Below are positions 1 to 8,700 of a DNA stretch of 18,370 bases, piece after piece. How positions within the stretch are numbered: position 1 is the first letter of the stretch; each line of letters starts with the position of its first letter. Source of the DNA: Planctomycetota bacterium (lineage in GTDB: Bacteria > Planctomycetota > J058 > J103); assembly GCA_003694875.1 (NCBI GenBank), contig RFJN01000314.1:1-18370 (forward strand). Direction: 5' to 3'. The translations under genes were made by a program, and so were the position numbers. The notes under the pieces are model-generated. The model searched no databases and had not been told where the DNA came from. It was given only the letters and a program-made list of their open reading frames with translations.

Positions 1-215
1 ACGTAGTTCCACCGATCGACCCACGGCAGATACGGCACGTGCGCGAGCACGAGGTCCGGCAGCCGGGGAGCCGGCCGGCGCTCGGCCACGAGCACGAGCG
101 CAGTCATGACCGCGAAACACAGATAGCGCCACGCGATCGCCCCGAGCACGGCGCCGGCTCGCACCCGCCGCACCGGCGGCGCCCGCTCGCCTCTCTCCGT
201 CGCGCCCGCCGCCAC
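1..215 (-). CDS. PAP2_C / sphingomyelin-synthase-like membrane protein, N-terminal part (truncated by window edge)
   Basis: The minus strand is open from a GTG at 215 to the window edge, giving about 71 residues. After a short basic N-terminus comes a hydrophobic segment (AWRYLCFAVMTALVLV), then a Pro-rich turn and the stretch LPDLVLAHVPYLPWVDRWN. That LPD...PYLPWVDRWN pattern resembles the first membrane segment and following loop of bacterial PAP2_C proteins, relatives of sphingomyelin synthase that move phospho-headgroups between lipids. The catalytic histidines would lie outside the window, so activity cannot be judged. GTG 215 is preceded by AGCGGAG-type purines, which supports that start; in-frame GTGs at 173, 164 and 149 are alternatives. 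It is divergent from the 5'-nucleotidase operon, 182 bp away. Seen: the reading frame and hydrophobic profile. Inferred: the family, from memory of the motif only. Confidence 0.5.
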   Translation of the reverse strand, partial: MAAGATERGERAPPVRRVRAGAVLGAIAWRYLCFAVMTALVLVAERRPAPRLPDLVLAHVPYLPWVDRWNY

Positions 216-339
216 CCGCTCCGCTCCGCTTGCCCGCGGCCCCGTCCCCGACCGGCGCGCGATTGTGCCGCCCGCACGGCACGGCCGCAAGCGCCGCACG
301 CCCGCGCGCTTCGCCATCGTGGCCCCGAACGCGAGCCGT

Positions 340-389
340 TTGCCCCCGCGCTCGCGCGTGCTAGAATCCGCGACTCCCGCGGCCGGAGG
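340..389 (+). promoter_or_regulatory. Sigma70-like promoter and ribosome binding site of the 5'-nucleotidase operon
   Basis: TTGCCC (340-345) and TAGAAT (362-367) are separated by 16 bp, a reasonable -35/-10 pair in otherwise extremely GC-rich DNA. A GGAGG at 385-389 lies 8 nt before the ATG at 398. Transcription would begin near 374, giving a leader of about 24 nt. Activity is inferred. Confidence 0.55.
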
Positions 390-397
390 CCTTCGCC

Positions 398-2044
398 ATG
401 TCGTTGCTCCCGCGCACCTTCCGTTCCCTGCTCGGCGCGCTCGGCGCGCTCGGCGTCCTGCTGTGGCTCGGCTGCCACGGCGCCGACACCGCCCCGGTCG
501 TCCACAGCACGCAGCCGCGGCACGACGCGGTGCGCCTCGTGGTGCTGCACACCGGCGACTGGCACGGCTACGCCTTCGCCTCGCAGGGCAAGCGGGGCCG
601 GTTCGGGGGCGTGGTCGCCGCCGCCGCCGCGGTGCGACGCGAGCGGCGCGCGCTCGGTGACCGCGTGCTCGTTCTCGACGCGGGCGATCTGCTCTCGGGC
701 CCGCCGGCGGTGGGACTGCGCGACGAGCGCGGGATCGAGGGCGCACCGTTCGTGCGACTGTGGCAGATGGTCGGCTGGGACGCGGTCGAACTCGGCAACC
801 ACGAGTTCGATGCCGGACGCGACAACCTCGAGGCGCTGATCGGGATCCTCGAACCCACGGTGCTGTGCGCGAACCTCGTCACCGCCACGGCCGAGCCCGG
901 CGCCGCCCCCCTGCCGCGCACCGGCGCGATCCCGGGCACGGTGCGCTGGACGGTGCTGCGCCGCGGCGGGGTGCGTGTCGCCATCCTCGGGCTGATCACC
1001 TCCGAGTTGCCGTCCATCGTGGCGCGCAAGCCGCTCGAGGGGCTCGCCACCCTGCCGGCGATCGCCGCCGCGCGGCGGCTCATGCCCGCGCTCGAGCGCA
1101 TCTCGGACGTGCAGCTCGTGCTCTCGCACTGCGGGATCGAGGAGGACCGTGAGATCGCCCGCGCGGTGCCGGGGATCGAGGCGATCCTCGGTGGCCACAG
1201 CCACACGACGCTGCGGCGCGCCGAGGTGGTGAACGGGGTGCCGATCCTGCACGCCGGACCGCATGGCCGCCACATGGGGCGGCTCGAACTCGTCGTGGCC
1301 GGGACCGGCGACGACCGCCACGTGGTGCGCTGGGACTGGCAGCTTCTCGATCTCCCGCGCACCCCGGAGATCGAGGCCGACACGCCCCCCGCGCTCCTCG
1401 AGGCCGAGCGCGCGCTGCGCCGTCGCGTCGAGGCGCTCGAGCGCGAGGTGGTGGGCCGGCTTCCGCAGCGGCTCACCCGCGCCTACTACACCGACAGCCC
1501 GCTCGGTGGCGCCGTGTGCGAGGCGCTGCGCGCGGCGACCCACGCCGATGTCGCGCTCGTCAACAGTGGCGGGCTGCGCTCCGATCTCGGCCCCGGACCG
1601 GTGACCGTCGCGGATCTCGTCACCGCCTTCCCCTTCGGCAACGCCGTGGTGCGCGCTGCGGTGCGCGGTGACGAGTTGCGCCGCATCATCGCGCACAACC
1701 TGCGGGTGCTCGAACACAGGGAACATGGAATGTTGCAGGCGAGCGGCTACCAGGTTCGCTACCGCGTCGGTCCGGCAGGCGCGATCGAGATCCTGTCGAT
1801 CCGGATCGGAGACCGCCCGCTCGATCCCGCCGCGCGCTACGTCGTCGCCTCGAGCGACTACGTCTTCACGAGCCAGCCGCACAAGTATCTCGGCACCACG
1901 CTCGCCCCCGTGGTGGGCAGCGGCCTCACGGTTCGCGAGGCGGTGCAGGCCGCGATCGAACGCGGCCGCTTCGCGCCACCGGCGGCGGCGCGCCACGTTC
2001 GTGTCGGCGCGCCGGCCCGCGCACCCGCCGCCGCGACACGCTGA
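398..2044 (+). CDS. Lipoprotein 5'-nucleotidase / metallophosphatase (UshA-like)
   Basis: The 548-residue protein has the two-domain layout of the UshA/5'-nucleotidase family, which hydrolyses nucleotides and other phosphate esters outside the cytoplasm. Residues 1-26 form a lipoprotein signal with a hydrophobic core and a LWLGC lipobox (Cys26), so it is probably membrane-tethered. The metallophosphatase domain (about 46-310) carries HTGDWHG (metal ligands Asp54, His56), AGD (Asp97), GNHE (Asn134, His135), LSH (His244) and GGHSH (His267, His269), so the two-metal site looks intact. The C-terminal substrate-binding domain (about 350-530) has the NSGGLR signature at 389-394 and FPFGN at 412-416. 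The start is supported by a GGAGG 8 nt upstream and by the signal peptide. It is first in a four-gene operon, 41 bp ahead of the transporter. The exact substrate is unknown. Confidence 0.9.
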   Translation: MSLLPRTFRSLLGALGALGVLLWLGCHGADTAPVVHSTQPRHDAVRLVVLHTGDWHGYAFASQGKRGRFGGVVAAAAAVRRERRALGDRVLVLDAGDLLSGPPAVGLRDERGIEGAPFVRLWQMVGWDAVELGNHEFDAGRDNLEALIGILEPTVLCANLVTATAEPGAAPLPRTGAIPGTVRWTVLRRGGVRVAILGLITSELPSIVARKPLEGLATLPAIAAARRLMPALERISDVQLVLSHCGIEEDREIARAVPGIEAILGGHSHTTLRRAEVVNGVPILHAGPHGRHMGRLELVVAGTGDDRHVVRWDWQLLDLPRTPEIEADTPPALLEAERALRRRVEALEREVVGRLPQRLTRAYYTDSPLGGAVCEALRAATHADVALVNSGGLRSDLGPGPVTVADLVTAFPFGNAVVRAAVRGDELRRIIAHNLRVLEHREHGMLQASGYQVRYRVGPAGAIEILSIRIGDRPLDPAARYVVASSDYVFTSQPHKYLGTTLAPVVGSGLTVREAVQAAIERGRFAPPAAARHVRVGAPARAPAAATR

Positions 2045-2085
2045 TCCGCCACCGGCAGGACAACCCCGCGCAGGAGTCGACGGAC

Positions 2086-3981
2086 ATGAACCTTTCCGAG
2101 ACCCGCAACCCGCTGCAGGCCGGCAGCGTCACGCACCCGAGCGCCTACCGCACCCGGCGCATGTTCAACTGGGTGCCACTCGGGGTCACCTACGCGTTCC
2201 TGTACATGGGTCGCTACAACCTCACGGTGGCCAAGAACGCGCTCGGCGACCTCATGTCCCTCGAGCAGTTCGGCGACATCTTCGGCGTCGGCACCGCGGT
2301 CTACGCCATGGCCTTCGTCCTCAACGGCCCGCTGACCGACCGGCTCGGGGGCCGCGCCGCGATCCTGCTCGCCGCGGGCGGGGCCGCGCTCGCCAACCTC
2401 CTCATGGGGCTGTTCACCCACAGCTACATCGTGCACGGCACCGAGTGGAACCCCACGCTCGTGTTCGCCGCGCTCTATGCGCTCAACATGTACTTCCAGA
2501 GCTTCGGCGCGGTGGCGATCGTCAAGGTCAACTCGAACTGGTTCCACGTCAACGAGCGCGGCACCTTCAGCGCGATCTTCGGTGCGATCATCTCGAGCGG
2601 GATCTATCTCGCCTTCGACGTGGGCTACCGCATCGTGCAGTTCTCGATCGGCCGCGGCCCGGGCGGGGTGGACGCCACCTGGCTCGTCTTCTTCGTGCCC
2701 GCGGCCATGCTCGCGCTGTTCTTCCTCGTCGACTTCCTCGTCGTGCGCGACTTCCCCTCGCACGCCGGGCTGCAGGACATCGAGACCGGCGCGGCGGTGC
2801 TCAGCGACAACGACGAGCCGATCCCCACGCTCACCCTGCTGCGCAAGGTCCTCACCCACCCGATCATCCTGACGCTCGCGCTGATCGAGTTCTGCACCGG
2901 CGTGCTGCGCAACGGGATCATGCACTGGTATCCGCTGTACGCCAAGAGCGCGCTCGTGCTCGGCAACCACTTCATGATCCGCAACTGGGGCCTGATCCTC
3001 TTCGCCGCGGGGGTGCTCGGCGGCGGCTTCGCCGGGCTCGTCTCCGACAAGCTCTTCCAGTCGCGTCGCGCCCCGGCCGCCGGTGGCCTCTACCTCGGGC
3101 TCGTGGTCGCGGTCTTCGCCATGATCTTCTGTCTCGGCGGCACCCTCCCCGAAGTCGGCTGGATCTCCACGCCGCCCGCCCCCGCGGTCGAGCAGAACCT
3201 GCATTCGGGTGATCTGATCGTGGCGGTCGACGGACAACCGGTGCGCTCGCGCGCCCACACCCTCGCGCGCTTCGACGCGCTCGGCACCTTCCGGCTCAAG
3301 CTCTGGCGGCGCGACCGCTTCGTCGAGACCACGCTGCGCGTGGATGCCGACAACTACCCGGCCTTCAAGTTCCGCAAGAACCTGATCACCGTCCAGGATC
3401 CCGGGATCGAGGGCGCGGGCAAGGCGGCGCTGTTCTGGCGCGGCGCCTGGGCGTACGAGCAGGGGCTGCGCAAGGGCGATCGCATCCGCAGCGTCAACGG
3501 CACCGAGCCCGAAGACTGGCGCGCGTTCCTCGACGCGCTGCGGCTCGACGGCAGCGACAACCGCGTCGTGATCGAACGCGACGGCGCGCAGCACACCCTG
3601 ACCGTCTGGCAGTCTCCGTACGCCCCGAGCACCCCCGAGGGGCACGCCAAGTACGTCGCTGCCGGCCCCACCCAGACGCTCGACCCGTTCGTGCTCGGCT
3701 TTCTCGCGTTCTTCATCAGCCTGTGCGTGATCGGCACCCACGGCCTGCTCAGCGGCACCGCCACCATGGACTTCGGCGGCAAGCGCGGAACGGCCACGAC
3801 CGTCGGCATGATCGACGGCTTCGTCTACCTCGGCACCGCGGTGCAGAGCTTCGCGCTCGGTCGCATCACCTCCTTCGACTGGGCGTACTGGCCGATCTTC
3901 CTGCTGCCGTTCGCCGTGGTGGGCTTCTTCCTGTGCACCCGCATCTGGCACGTCAAGCCGAAGGGACGCGCCGGACACTGA
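2086..3981 (+). CDS. OPA-type MFS transporter with two PDZ-like domains inserted in a periplasmic loop
   Basis: The 631-residue protein is about 180 residues longer than a usual organophosphate:phosphate antiporter (GlpT/UhpT type). The N-terminus (FNWVPLGVTYAFLYMGRYNL, 27-46) resembles the first helix and basic substrate residue of that family, and about twelve membrane helices can be counted. Between helix 9 (about 332-352) and helix 10 (about 534-556) sits a soluble insert of roughly 180 residues. It holds two PDZ-like units: LHSGDLIVAVDGQPV (372-386) with following strands, and GLRKGDRIRSVNGTEP (460-475) ending in IERDGAQHTLTV. With a cytoplasmic N-terminus this loop would face the periplasm. 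AGGAG at 2072-2076 supports the ATG. Upstream is a lipoprotein nucleotidase and 13 bp downstream a HAD phosphatase, which fits uptake of a phosphorylated compound. The substrate is not determinable. Confidence 0.85.
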   Translation: MNLSETRNPLQAGSVTHPSAYRTRRMFNWVPLGVTYAFLYMGRYNLTVAKNALGDLMSLEQFGDIFGVGTAVYAMAFVLNGPLTDRLGGRAAILLAAGGAALANLLMGLFTHSYIVHGTEWNPTLVFAALYALNMYFQSFGAVAIVKVNSNWFHVNERGTFSAIFGAIISSGIYLAFDVGYRIVQFSIGRGPGGVDATWLVFFVPAAMLALFFLVDFLVVRDFPSHAGLQDIETGAAVLSDNDEPIPTLTLLRKVLTHPIILTLALIEFCTGVLRNGIMHWYPLYAKSALVLGNHFMIRNWGLILFAAGVLGGGFAGLVSDKLFQSRRAPAAGGLYLGLVVAVFAMIFCLGGTLPEVGWISTPPAPAVEQNLHSGDLIVAVDGQPVRSRAHTLARFDALGTFRLKLWRRDRFVETTLRVDADNYPAFKFRKNLITVQDPGIEGAGKAALFWRGAWAYEQGLRKGDRIRSVNGTEPEDWRAFLDALRLDGSDNRVVIERDGAQHTLTVWQSPYAPSTPEGHAKYVAAGPTQTLDPFVLGFLAFFISLCVIGTHGLLSGTATMDFGGKRGTATTVGMIDGFVYLGTAVQSFALGRITSFDWAYWPIFLLPFAVVGFFLCTRIWHVKPKGRAGH

Positions 3982-3994
3982 GAGGGGCCCGCGC

Positions 3995-4852
3995 ATGCGT
4001 GTGGTGAGCGACTTCGACGGCGTGTGGACCGAGCCCGACGGCGAGGCGCAGGCGGTGGGCGCGTGGCAGTGCCGCCGGCTCGCCGAGGCGCTCGGCGGCG
4101 ACGAGCCGGCGGCGGCGGCTCTCCTCGAGCGGGTGCGCGCCGCGGTGCGCGCCCGGCCGGAGCGCCACGGCTGGCGGCGCGCCGGCGGGCTCACCTGCTA
4201 CGCAGACGAGGACCCCTACGTGTTCCACAACGCGGTGGCCGCGGCACTGTGGGACGAGGAGCCCGAGGCGCGTGCCGAGCTCGCGGCACACGGCTTCGAG
4301 AGTGCCGAGGCCTTCGCGTGGCGCTGCTTCGAGGAGGCGACCGCCGCCTGGGCGCGCGCCGGAGCGGCGCCCCTGCTCGCAAGCGCGATCGAGGCGGTGC
4401 AGGAGCTGCTCGATCGCGGCTGCGAGGTGTGGATCGTCTCGAACGGCTCGAACGAGCGGATCCGCACCATGCTCGAGGGCGGCTGTCCGGGCCTGCTCGC
4501 CCACCCGCGGCTGCGGCTGCGCGGCGACGCGCGCAAGTTCGAGCTCGAGCCGCCGGGCCGCGAGGCGGCGGCCGAGGATCCGCTGCGGCTGCACGGCCGT
4601 GCGGTGCGCACCGCGCGGCCGCACTACCGACGGCTTCTCGAGCAGATCGAGCCCGATCTCGTGATCGGCGACAACCTCTCGCTCGATCTCGCCCTGCCGC
4701 TCGCGCTGCGCCGCTCCCGCCGCTGGGCCCGCCGGCTCGAGATCGTGCTCAAGCGCAACCGCTACACCCCCCGCTGGAGCCTCGAGGCGAGCGCGGCCCA
4801 CGGGATCGGGACGGTATCGCGGCTCGCCGAGCTGGCCGCGCGGCTCGGTTGA
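3995..4852 (+). CDS. HAD-superfamily hydrolase (probable small-molecule phosphatase)
   Basis: The 285-residue protein has recognisable HAD motifs. Motif I is DFDGVWT at residues 6-12 (nucleophile Asp6, acid/base Asp8). Motif II is VSNGS at about 148-152. A basic residue for motif III is near DARKFE (178-183). Motif IV is IGDNLSLD at about 224-231. The long segment between motifs I and II (about 15-130) would be a mostly helical cap, so the substrate is likely small and soluble. There is no signal peptide, so it should be cytoplasmic. GAGAGG lies about 8 nt upstream of the ATG, and the gene starts 13 bp after the transporter. Its stop overlaps the candidate TTG start of the methyltransferase-like gene, implying translational coupling. 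It may remove phosphate from whatever the transporter imports, but that is inferred from position. The specific subfamily is not recognised. Confidence 0.75.
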   Translation: MRVVSDFDGVWTEPDGEAQAVGAWQCRRLAEALGGDEPAAAALLERVRAAVRARPERHGWRRAGGLTCYADEDPYVFHNAVAAALWDEEPEARAELAAHGFESAEAFAWRCFEEATAAWARAGAAPLLASAIEAVQELLDRGCEVWIVSNGSNERIRTMLEGGCPGLLAHPRLRLRGDARKFELEPPGREAAAEDPLRLHGRAVRTARPHYRRLLEQIEPDLVIGDNLSLDLALPLALRRSRRWARRLEIVLKRNRYTPRWSLEASAAHGIGTVSRLAELAARLG

Positions 4853-5727
4853 GCACCGTGTGGCGCACCCTGCTCGAGCTCTGGCGCGCGCCCTTCAACG
4901 CGGCCTCGTTCCTGATCCGCTCGCGGCTGCGGTGGCGACGGGGCACGCCGCCTCTGCCCAACGAGCCGAAGGAGGCGCTGTTCGACTACCTGCCGCCCGA
5001 ACAGGCGCAGCGCTGCGAGCAGCGCGAGAAGGAGCTGCGGCAGCGCTACCGGCTCGAGACGCTGCACACCGCCTCGCGGCGCGCCGACTACCGCGAGAAC
5101 CTCTACGTGCTCGACGCGCTCGCCTCGGTCGGCGACGCGATCGCCGCCACGCTGCCCGAGCGCGTGCGGGTGCTCGATGTGGGCAGCAAGAACTTCGCCT
5201 ACGCCTACGCGCTCGAACGCTTCTTCACGTGGCACGGCGCGGCGCAGCCGCGCACGGTCGAGGTGGACGGCGTCGAGATCGACGGGTACGGAATCTACGA
5301 CAACCTGCACTCGCGCGCCGACTACGCGCACGCCCACGCCGAGCGCGCCGGGGCGGGGCGGGTGCGCTACCACGTGCTCGACGTGCTCGACTGGCACCGC
5401 CGCCCCTACGAGGCGATCACCTGGTTCTATCCGTTCCTGACCCGCTACCCGCTGCTCGTCTGGGGGCTGCCGCTACGGCACTACCGGCCGCGCGCGCTGC
5501 TCGCGCACGTGCTGTCGCTGCTCGCCCCGAACGGCGTGCTGGTCTCGCTGCACCAGACCTCGCTCGAGCGCGATCGCATGCGCGCGCTGCTCGCCGAACA
5601 CGACCTCGCACCGACGGCGGTCGTCCCCGTGCGCAGCCGCCTCGTGCGCCACTGGCGCGCGGGCGAGGACCGCTGGCTGCTCGTCACGCGAAGGCCCGCG
5701 GCGCTGCCCACAGACACCGAGCGCTGA
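4849..5727 (+). CDS. SAM-dependent methyltransferase-like protein
   Basis: The protein is 292 residues from TTG 4849, which overlaps the preceding stop as TTGA; GTG 4858 is an alternative start giving 289. Residues 106-119 (VRVLDVGSKNFAYA) look like the first strand and SAM-binding loop of a class I methyltransferase, although the loop reads GSKNF instead of the usual GxGxG. An acidic second strand follows (VDGVEIDGYGIYDN, about 140-153), then HVLDVLDW as a possible post-II motif and LLAPNGVLVSLHQ as a late strand. The N-terminal 100 residues are charged and helical with no recognised domain. The gene is last in the operon and converges on the FHA-M64 gene. Seen: the Rossmann-like strand pattern. 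Inferred: methyltransferase activity; a degenerate or non-SAM Rossmann protein is possible. No substrate can be proposed. Confidence 0.6.
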   Translation: MSTVWRTLLELWRAPFNAASFLIRSRLRWRRGTPPLPNEPKEALFDYLPPEQAQRCEQREKELRQRYRLETLHTASRRADYRENLYVLDALASVGDAIAATLPERVRVLDVGSKNFAYAYALERFFTWHGAAQPRTVEVDGVEIDGYGIYDNLHSRADYAHAHAERAGAGRVRYHVLDVLDWHRRPYEAITWFYPFLTRYPLLVWGLPLRHYRPRALLAHVLSLLAPNGVLVSLHQTSLERDRMRALLAEHDLAPTAVVPVRSRLVRHWRAGEDRWLLVTRRPAALPTDTER

Positions 5728-5749
5728 GCGCGCGGGCCGCGCTCAGCGC
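5721..5749. terminator. Bidirectional hairpin at the convergent gene ends
   Basis: GCGCTGAGCGCG (5721-5732) and its exact reverse complement (5738-5749) form a perfect 12-bp stem with a 5-nt loop. The left arm contains the TGA of the methyltransferase-like gene (5725-5727). The right arm contains the TGA of the FHA-M64 gene (5745-5743 on the minus strand). The stop codons occupy mirror positions in the stem. No T-tract follows on either strand, so classical intrinsic termination is uncertain. A bidirectional terminator or 3'-end stabilising stem is inferred. Confidence 0.65.
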
Positions 5750-8700
5750 ACCACGACCTGCCAGCGCACGGTGTGTGCGAGCGCGCTGCGGTCGGGCAGC
5801 GCCACCCACGCGGTGGGATCGGACAGCGTCGCGGTGACCGTGTAACGACCGGGCTCGAGCGGCGGGGTGCGCACCTCGTAGCGCACCCGCCCGTCCGGCA
5901 GCGGGCGACCGCGTCCCGGCAACGGTTCCGCCGCCTCGTCGTCGCGCCCCTCGGTGCTGCCGTCCCCGTCGGCCGCCCGCACGAGGGTGAACGACGCCTC
6001 GAGCGGTCCGCGTCGCGGCGCGAGCGCCACCACCGCGAACCGCGCCCGCTCGCCGGCTCGGATCCGCAGCTGCGCTTCTGTCGGCTCGCGCCGATCGATC
6101 ACCGGCAGCACCTCGTGGATGCGCACGACCATGCGCTCCATGCACGCCACGCAGAACGGCGCGCCGGGGGTGCGCATGCGGCAGTCGCGCTGCGCCCGCC
6201 ACACGTCGTAGCGCCGCCGCCCCCCGCCCTCGAACAGGTCCACCGGGCGGCCGGTCCAGTTGCGCTCGCCGAGCGCGAACCAGTGGCGCCACGGAGCGTT
6301 CGCCCGCAGCGCCTCGGGGTCGTTGCCCGCCACGAGATTGGGGGCGAGCACCCGCACCGGCACGGGTCCGTTCGCCCGCGGCGCGGGCGGCCCGCTGCGC
6401 CCGGGCTCCTCGTCGTACTCGTCGCCGAGCTCGGCGAAGGCATGCCCCACCTCGTGCGGCGTGACGTCGAGCATGCCCCGCGGGATCGCACACACCCCGC
6501 CCCCGCCGGTCGCCACCCGCGCCTCGCCGTTGCCGATCACGATCGCGACCTTCGGCCCCGGCCAGCGATCGATCACCGCCGCGACCGCGGCGCGATCGAC
6601 CGTGAAGACCCCGTCGCGCACGATCCCGCCGAAGACCGTGTCGCGCCGCAGCCCGCCGGGCTCGCGATCGAGTCCCGCCTCGCGGCTCCACACGTTCACC
6701 GCGTAGGCGTTGCACCACCCGGCGTACTCCGCCCACGGCTCGCTGCGCGCGAGCACACGCCAGGCCCGCTCGGCCTCGCGGTCGAAGCGCCGCTGCGCCG
6801 CCTCGTCGAGCGGGTAGCCCTCGGCGAGCAGCACGAACGAGATCCGGCCGCGCTCGGGACCGTGCACCGCGAGCGGGCGCCGGCGCAGGACCGGATCGGC
6901 GAGACGCTGCCGGGCGCGCGCCCCCCACGCACCGTCCGGATCGCGGCGCGCAATCGCCCGCAGCGCCGCCCGTCCCGCCCGGTAGGAGCCCGCCTCGAGC
7001 AGCGACTGCGCCTCGGCGAACAGCCGCTCGAGCCGGGCTGCGGCGTCCCGACGCGCGAGTTCCCGCTCGAGTTCCCGCGCCCGCTCGCGCGCGGCCGCAC
7101 GCTCCGCCTCGATCCGCTCGCGCTCCGCCCGCGGCACGAGCCGCCCCTCGAAGACCGTCCACGCCTCGAACGGGGTGCGCAGCGCGGCGGGCTCGAAGCG
7201 CCCGAGCAGCACGAGCGCCTCGCGCCGGTGGGCCGGAAAGCGCTGCCACAGATCGACGAGCGCCGCGTGCGCCTCGGTCTCGAGGCCCGCGCGCAGCGCG
7301 TAGGTGGCGAGCGCGAGCAGCTCGTCCGGCCCCGGATCCGGCACGCCCGCGAGGATCGCGTAGATCGTCGAGGGCGCCATGTCGCGCCAGCGCCGCGCGT
7401 CGACCACGCGCCCGCCGCCCGGGCCGAGCTGTCCCTCGAGCCGCACGCCGTCGGCGTCCGCCGCCGTGACGCGCGCGGTGATCCCGGGCGCGAGTTCGAG
7501 CGTGATCACCGGCCGCTTCGGCGTGTCGGCGCTGAGCGCGCGCAACAGCCGCCGTTCGAGCGCCGCCACCCGCGCGCTGTCGAGAAGCCCCCAGCCGCCC
7601 TCGAGTGCCGCCTCCGGCGGTGCGGGCAGCGCAGCGAGCGCGCGCCAGTGCTCGAGCGCCTCGTGCCAGCGCAGGGTGCGCAGCGCCTGCTCGGCGCGGG
7701 CGCGCAGCACCGCCGCCTCGCGGCGCGCCTGCAGCGTGTCTTCGGGGGGCCGCTGCGTCGCGGTGTCCTCGTGGTCCGTCCCCTCGACGAGCCGCGCCTC
7801 GTCCATGGCGCGCAGCTCCGCCTGCGCCTCGTTCTGTACCGCGAGCCCGTCGCAGCGCGCCGCGAAACCGAGCAGCAGCGCCCGTGCGCCCTCGCGATCG
7901 CCCGCCGCCTCGAGCGCGCGCGCCCGCGCGCGCACCGAGGCAAACGCTGCGTGCGCCGCCTGCGCGATCGCGTCGGTGTCGGGTGCGAGTTCGCCCAGCC
8001 CCGCCCCCCGCGCCGCCTCGAGCAGCGCACGCGCGGTGCCGAACCGCTGCGCATCGACGAGCCGGCGCAGCTCGGCGGACAGCGCGCGCGCCAGCGCAGC
8101 CCGGGCCGGCTTCGCCTCGCCCGCCGGCCGGTCGACGAACCGGCGCTGCACCGCGCGCACCGCCTCGGCCGCCGTCTGCGCGCCCGCCCGCTCGAGCCGC
8201 GCCGCGAGCGCGGCGAGGGCGGTCGCCGGCGACTCGCCCGCCGCAAGGGCGGTCTGCAGCGCACGCCACGCGGCGTCGTCGCCGCCGCGCGACCGCGGTG
8301 TCGCGCGCGCCGGCGGCCCCGGGCCACGAGCGGCGGGCAGCGGCTCGGTCAGCTGCCGGTAGGCGAACTGCAGCAGCAGCGCCGAGCCCACGAGGGAGCC
8401 GAGCCACACCGCGGCCGTGACGACGGGGTGGGCGCGACGTCTCCGCCGTCGCGCCCGCGTGCTCGCACGCACGCTGCGCTCGGGCTGCGGTGTCGCAGCG
8501 CGGCGGTCGGACGCCGCGGCGGGCGCGGTGTCCGGAGCCCGCACGGGTTCGGGCTCGGACTCGGACTCGATCGGCGCGAGCGCCTCGGTGCGCCCGGTGT
8601 CGTCGGGCGACGCGTGGCGTTGGGGTGTCCGCGCACCGAGGAAGCGGATCCGCACGTGCGGACCGATACCGATCCGGTCCCCCGGCAGCAGCGCCGCCGA

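Noticed and set aside
104..1996. 630-codon open frame on the minus strand opposite the nucleotidase
   Set aside because: It is the antisense shadow of a well-conserved metallophosphatase; the high GC content removes stops. It has no family pattern.
1858..4194. 778-codon minus-strand frame across the transporter
   Set aside because: Its composition is dominated by His/Arg/Glu/Gly shadows, and the plus strand has clear MFS and PDZ motifs.
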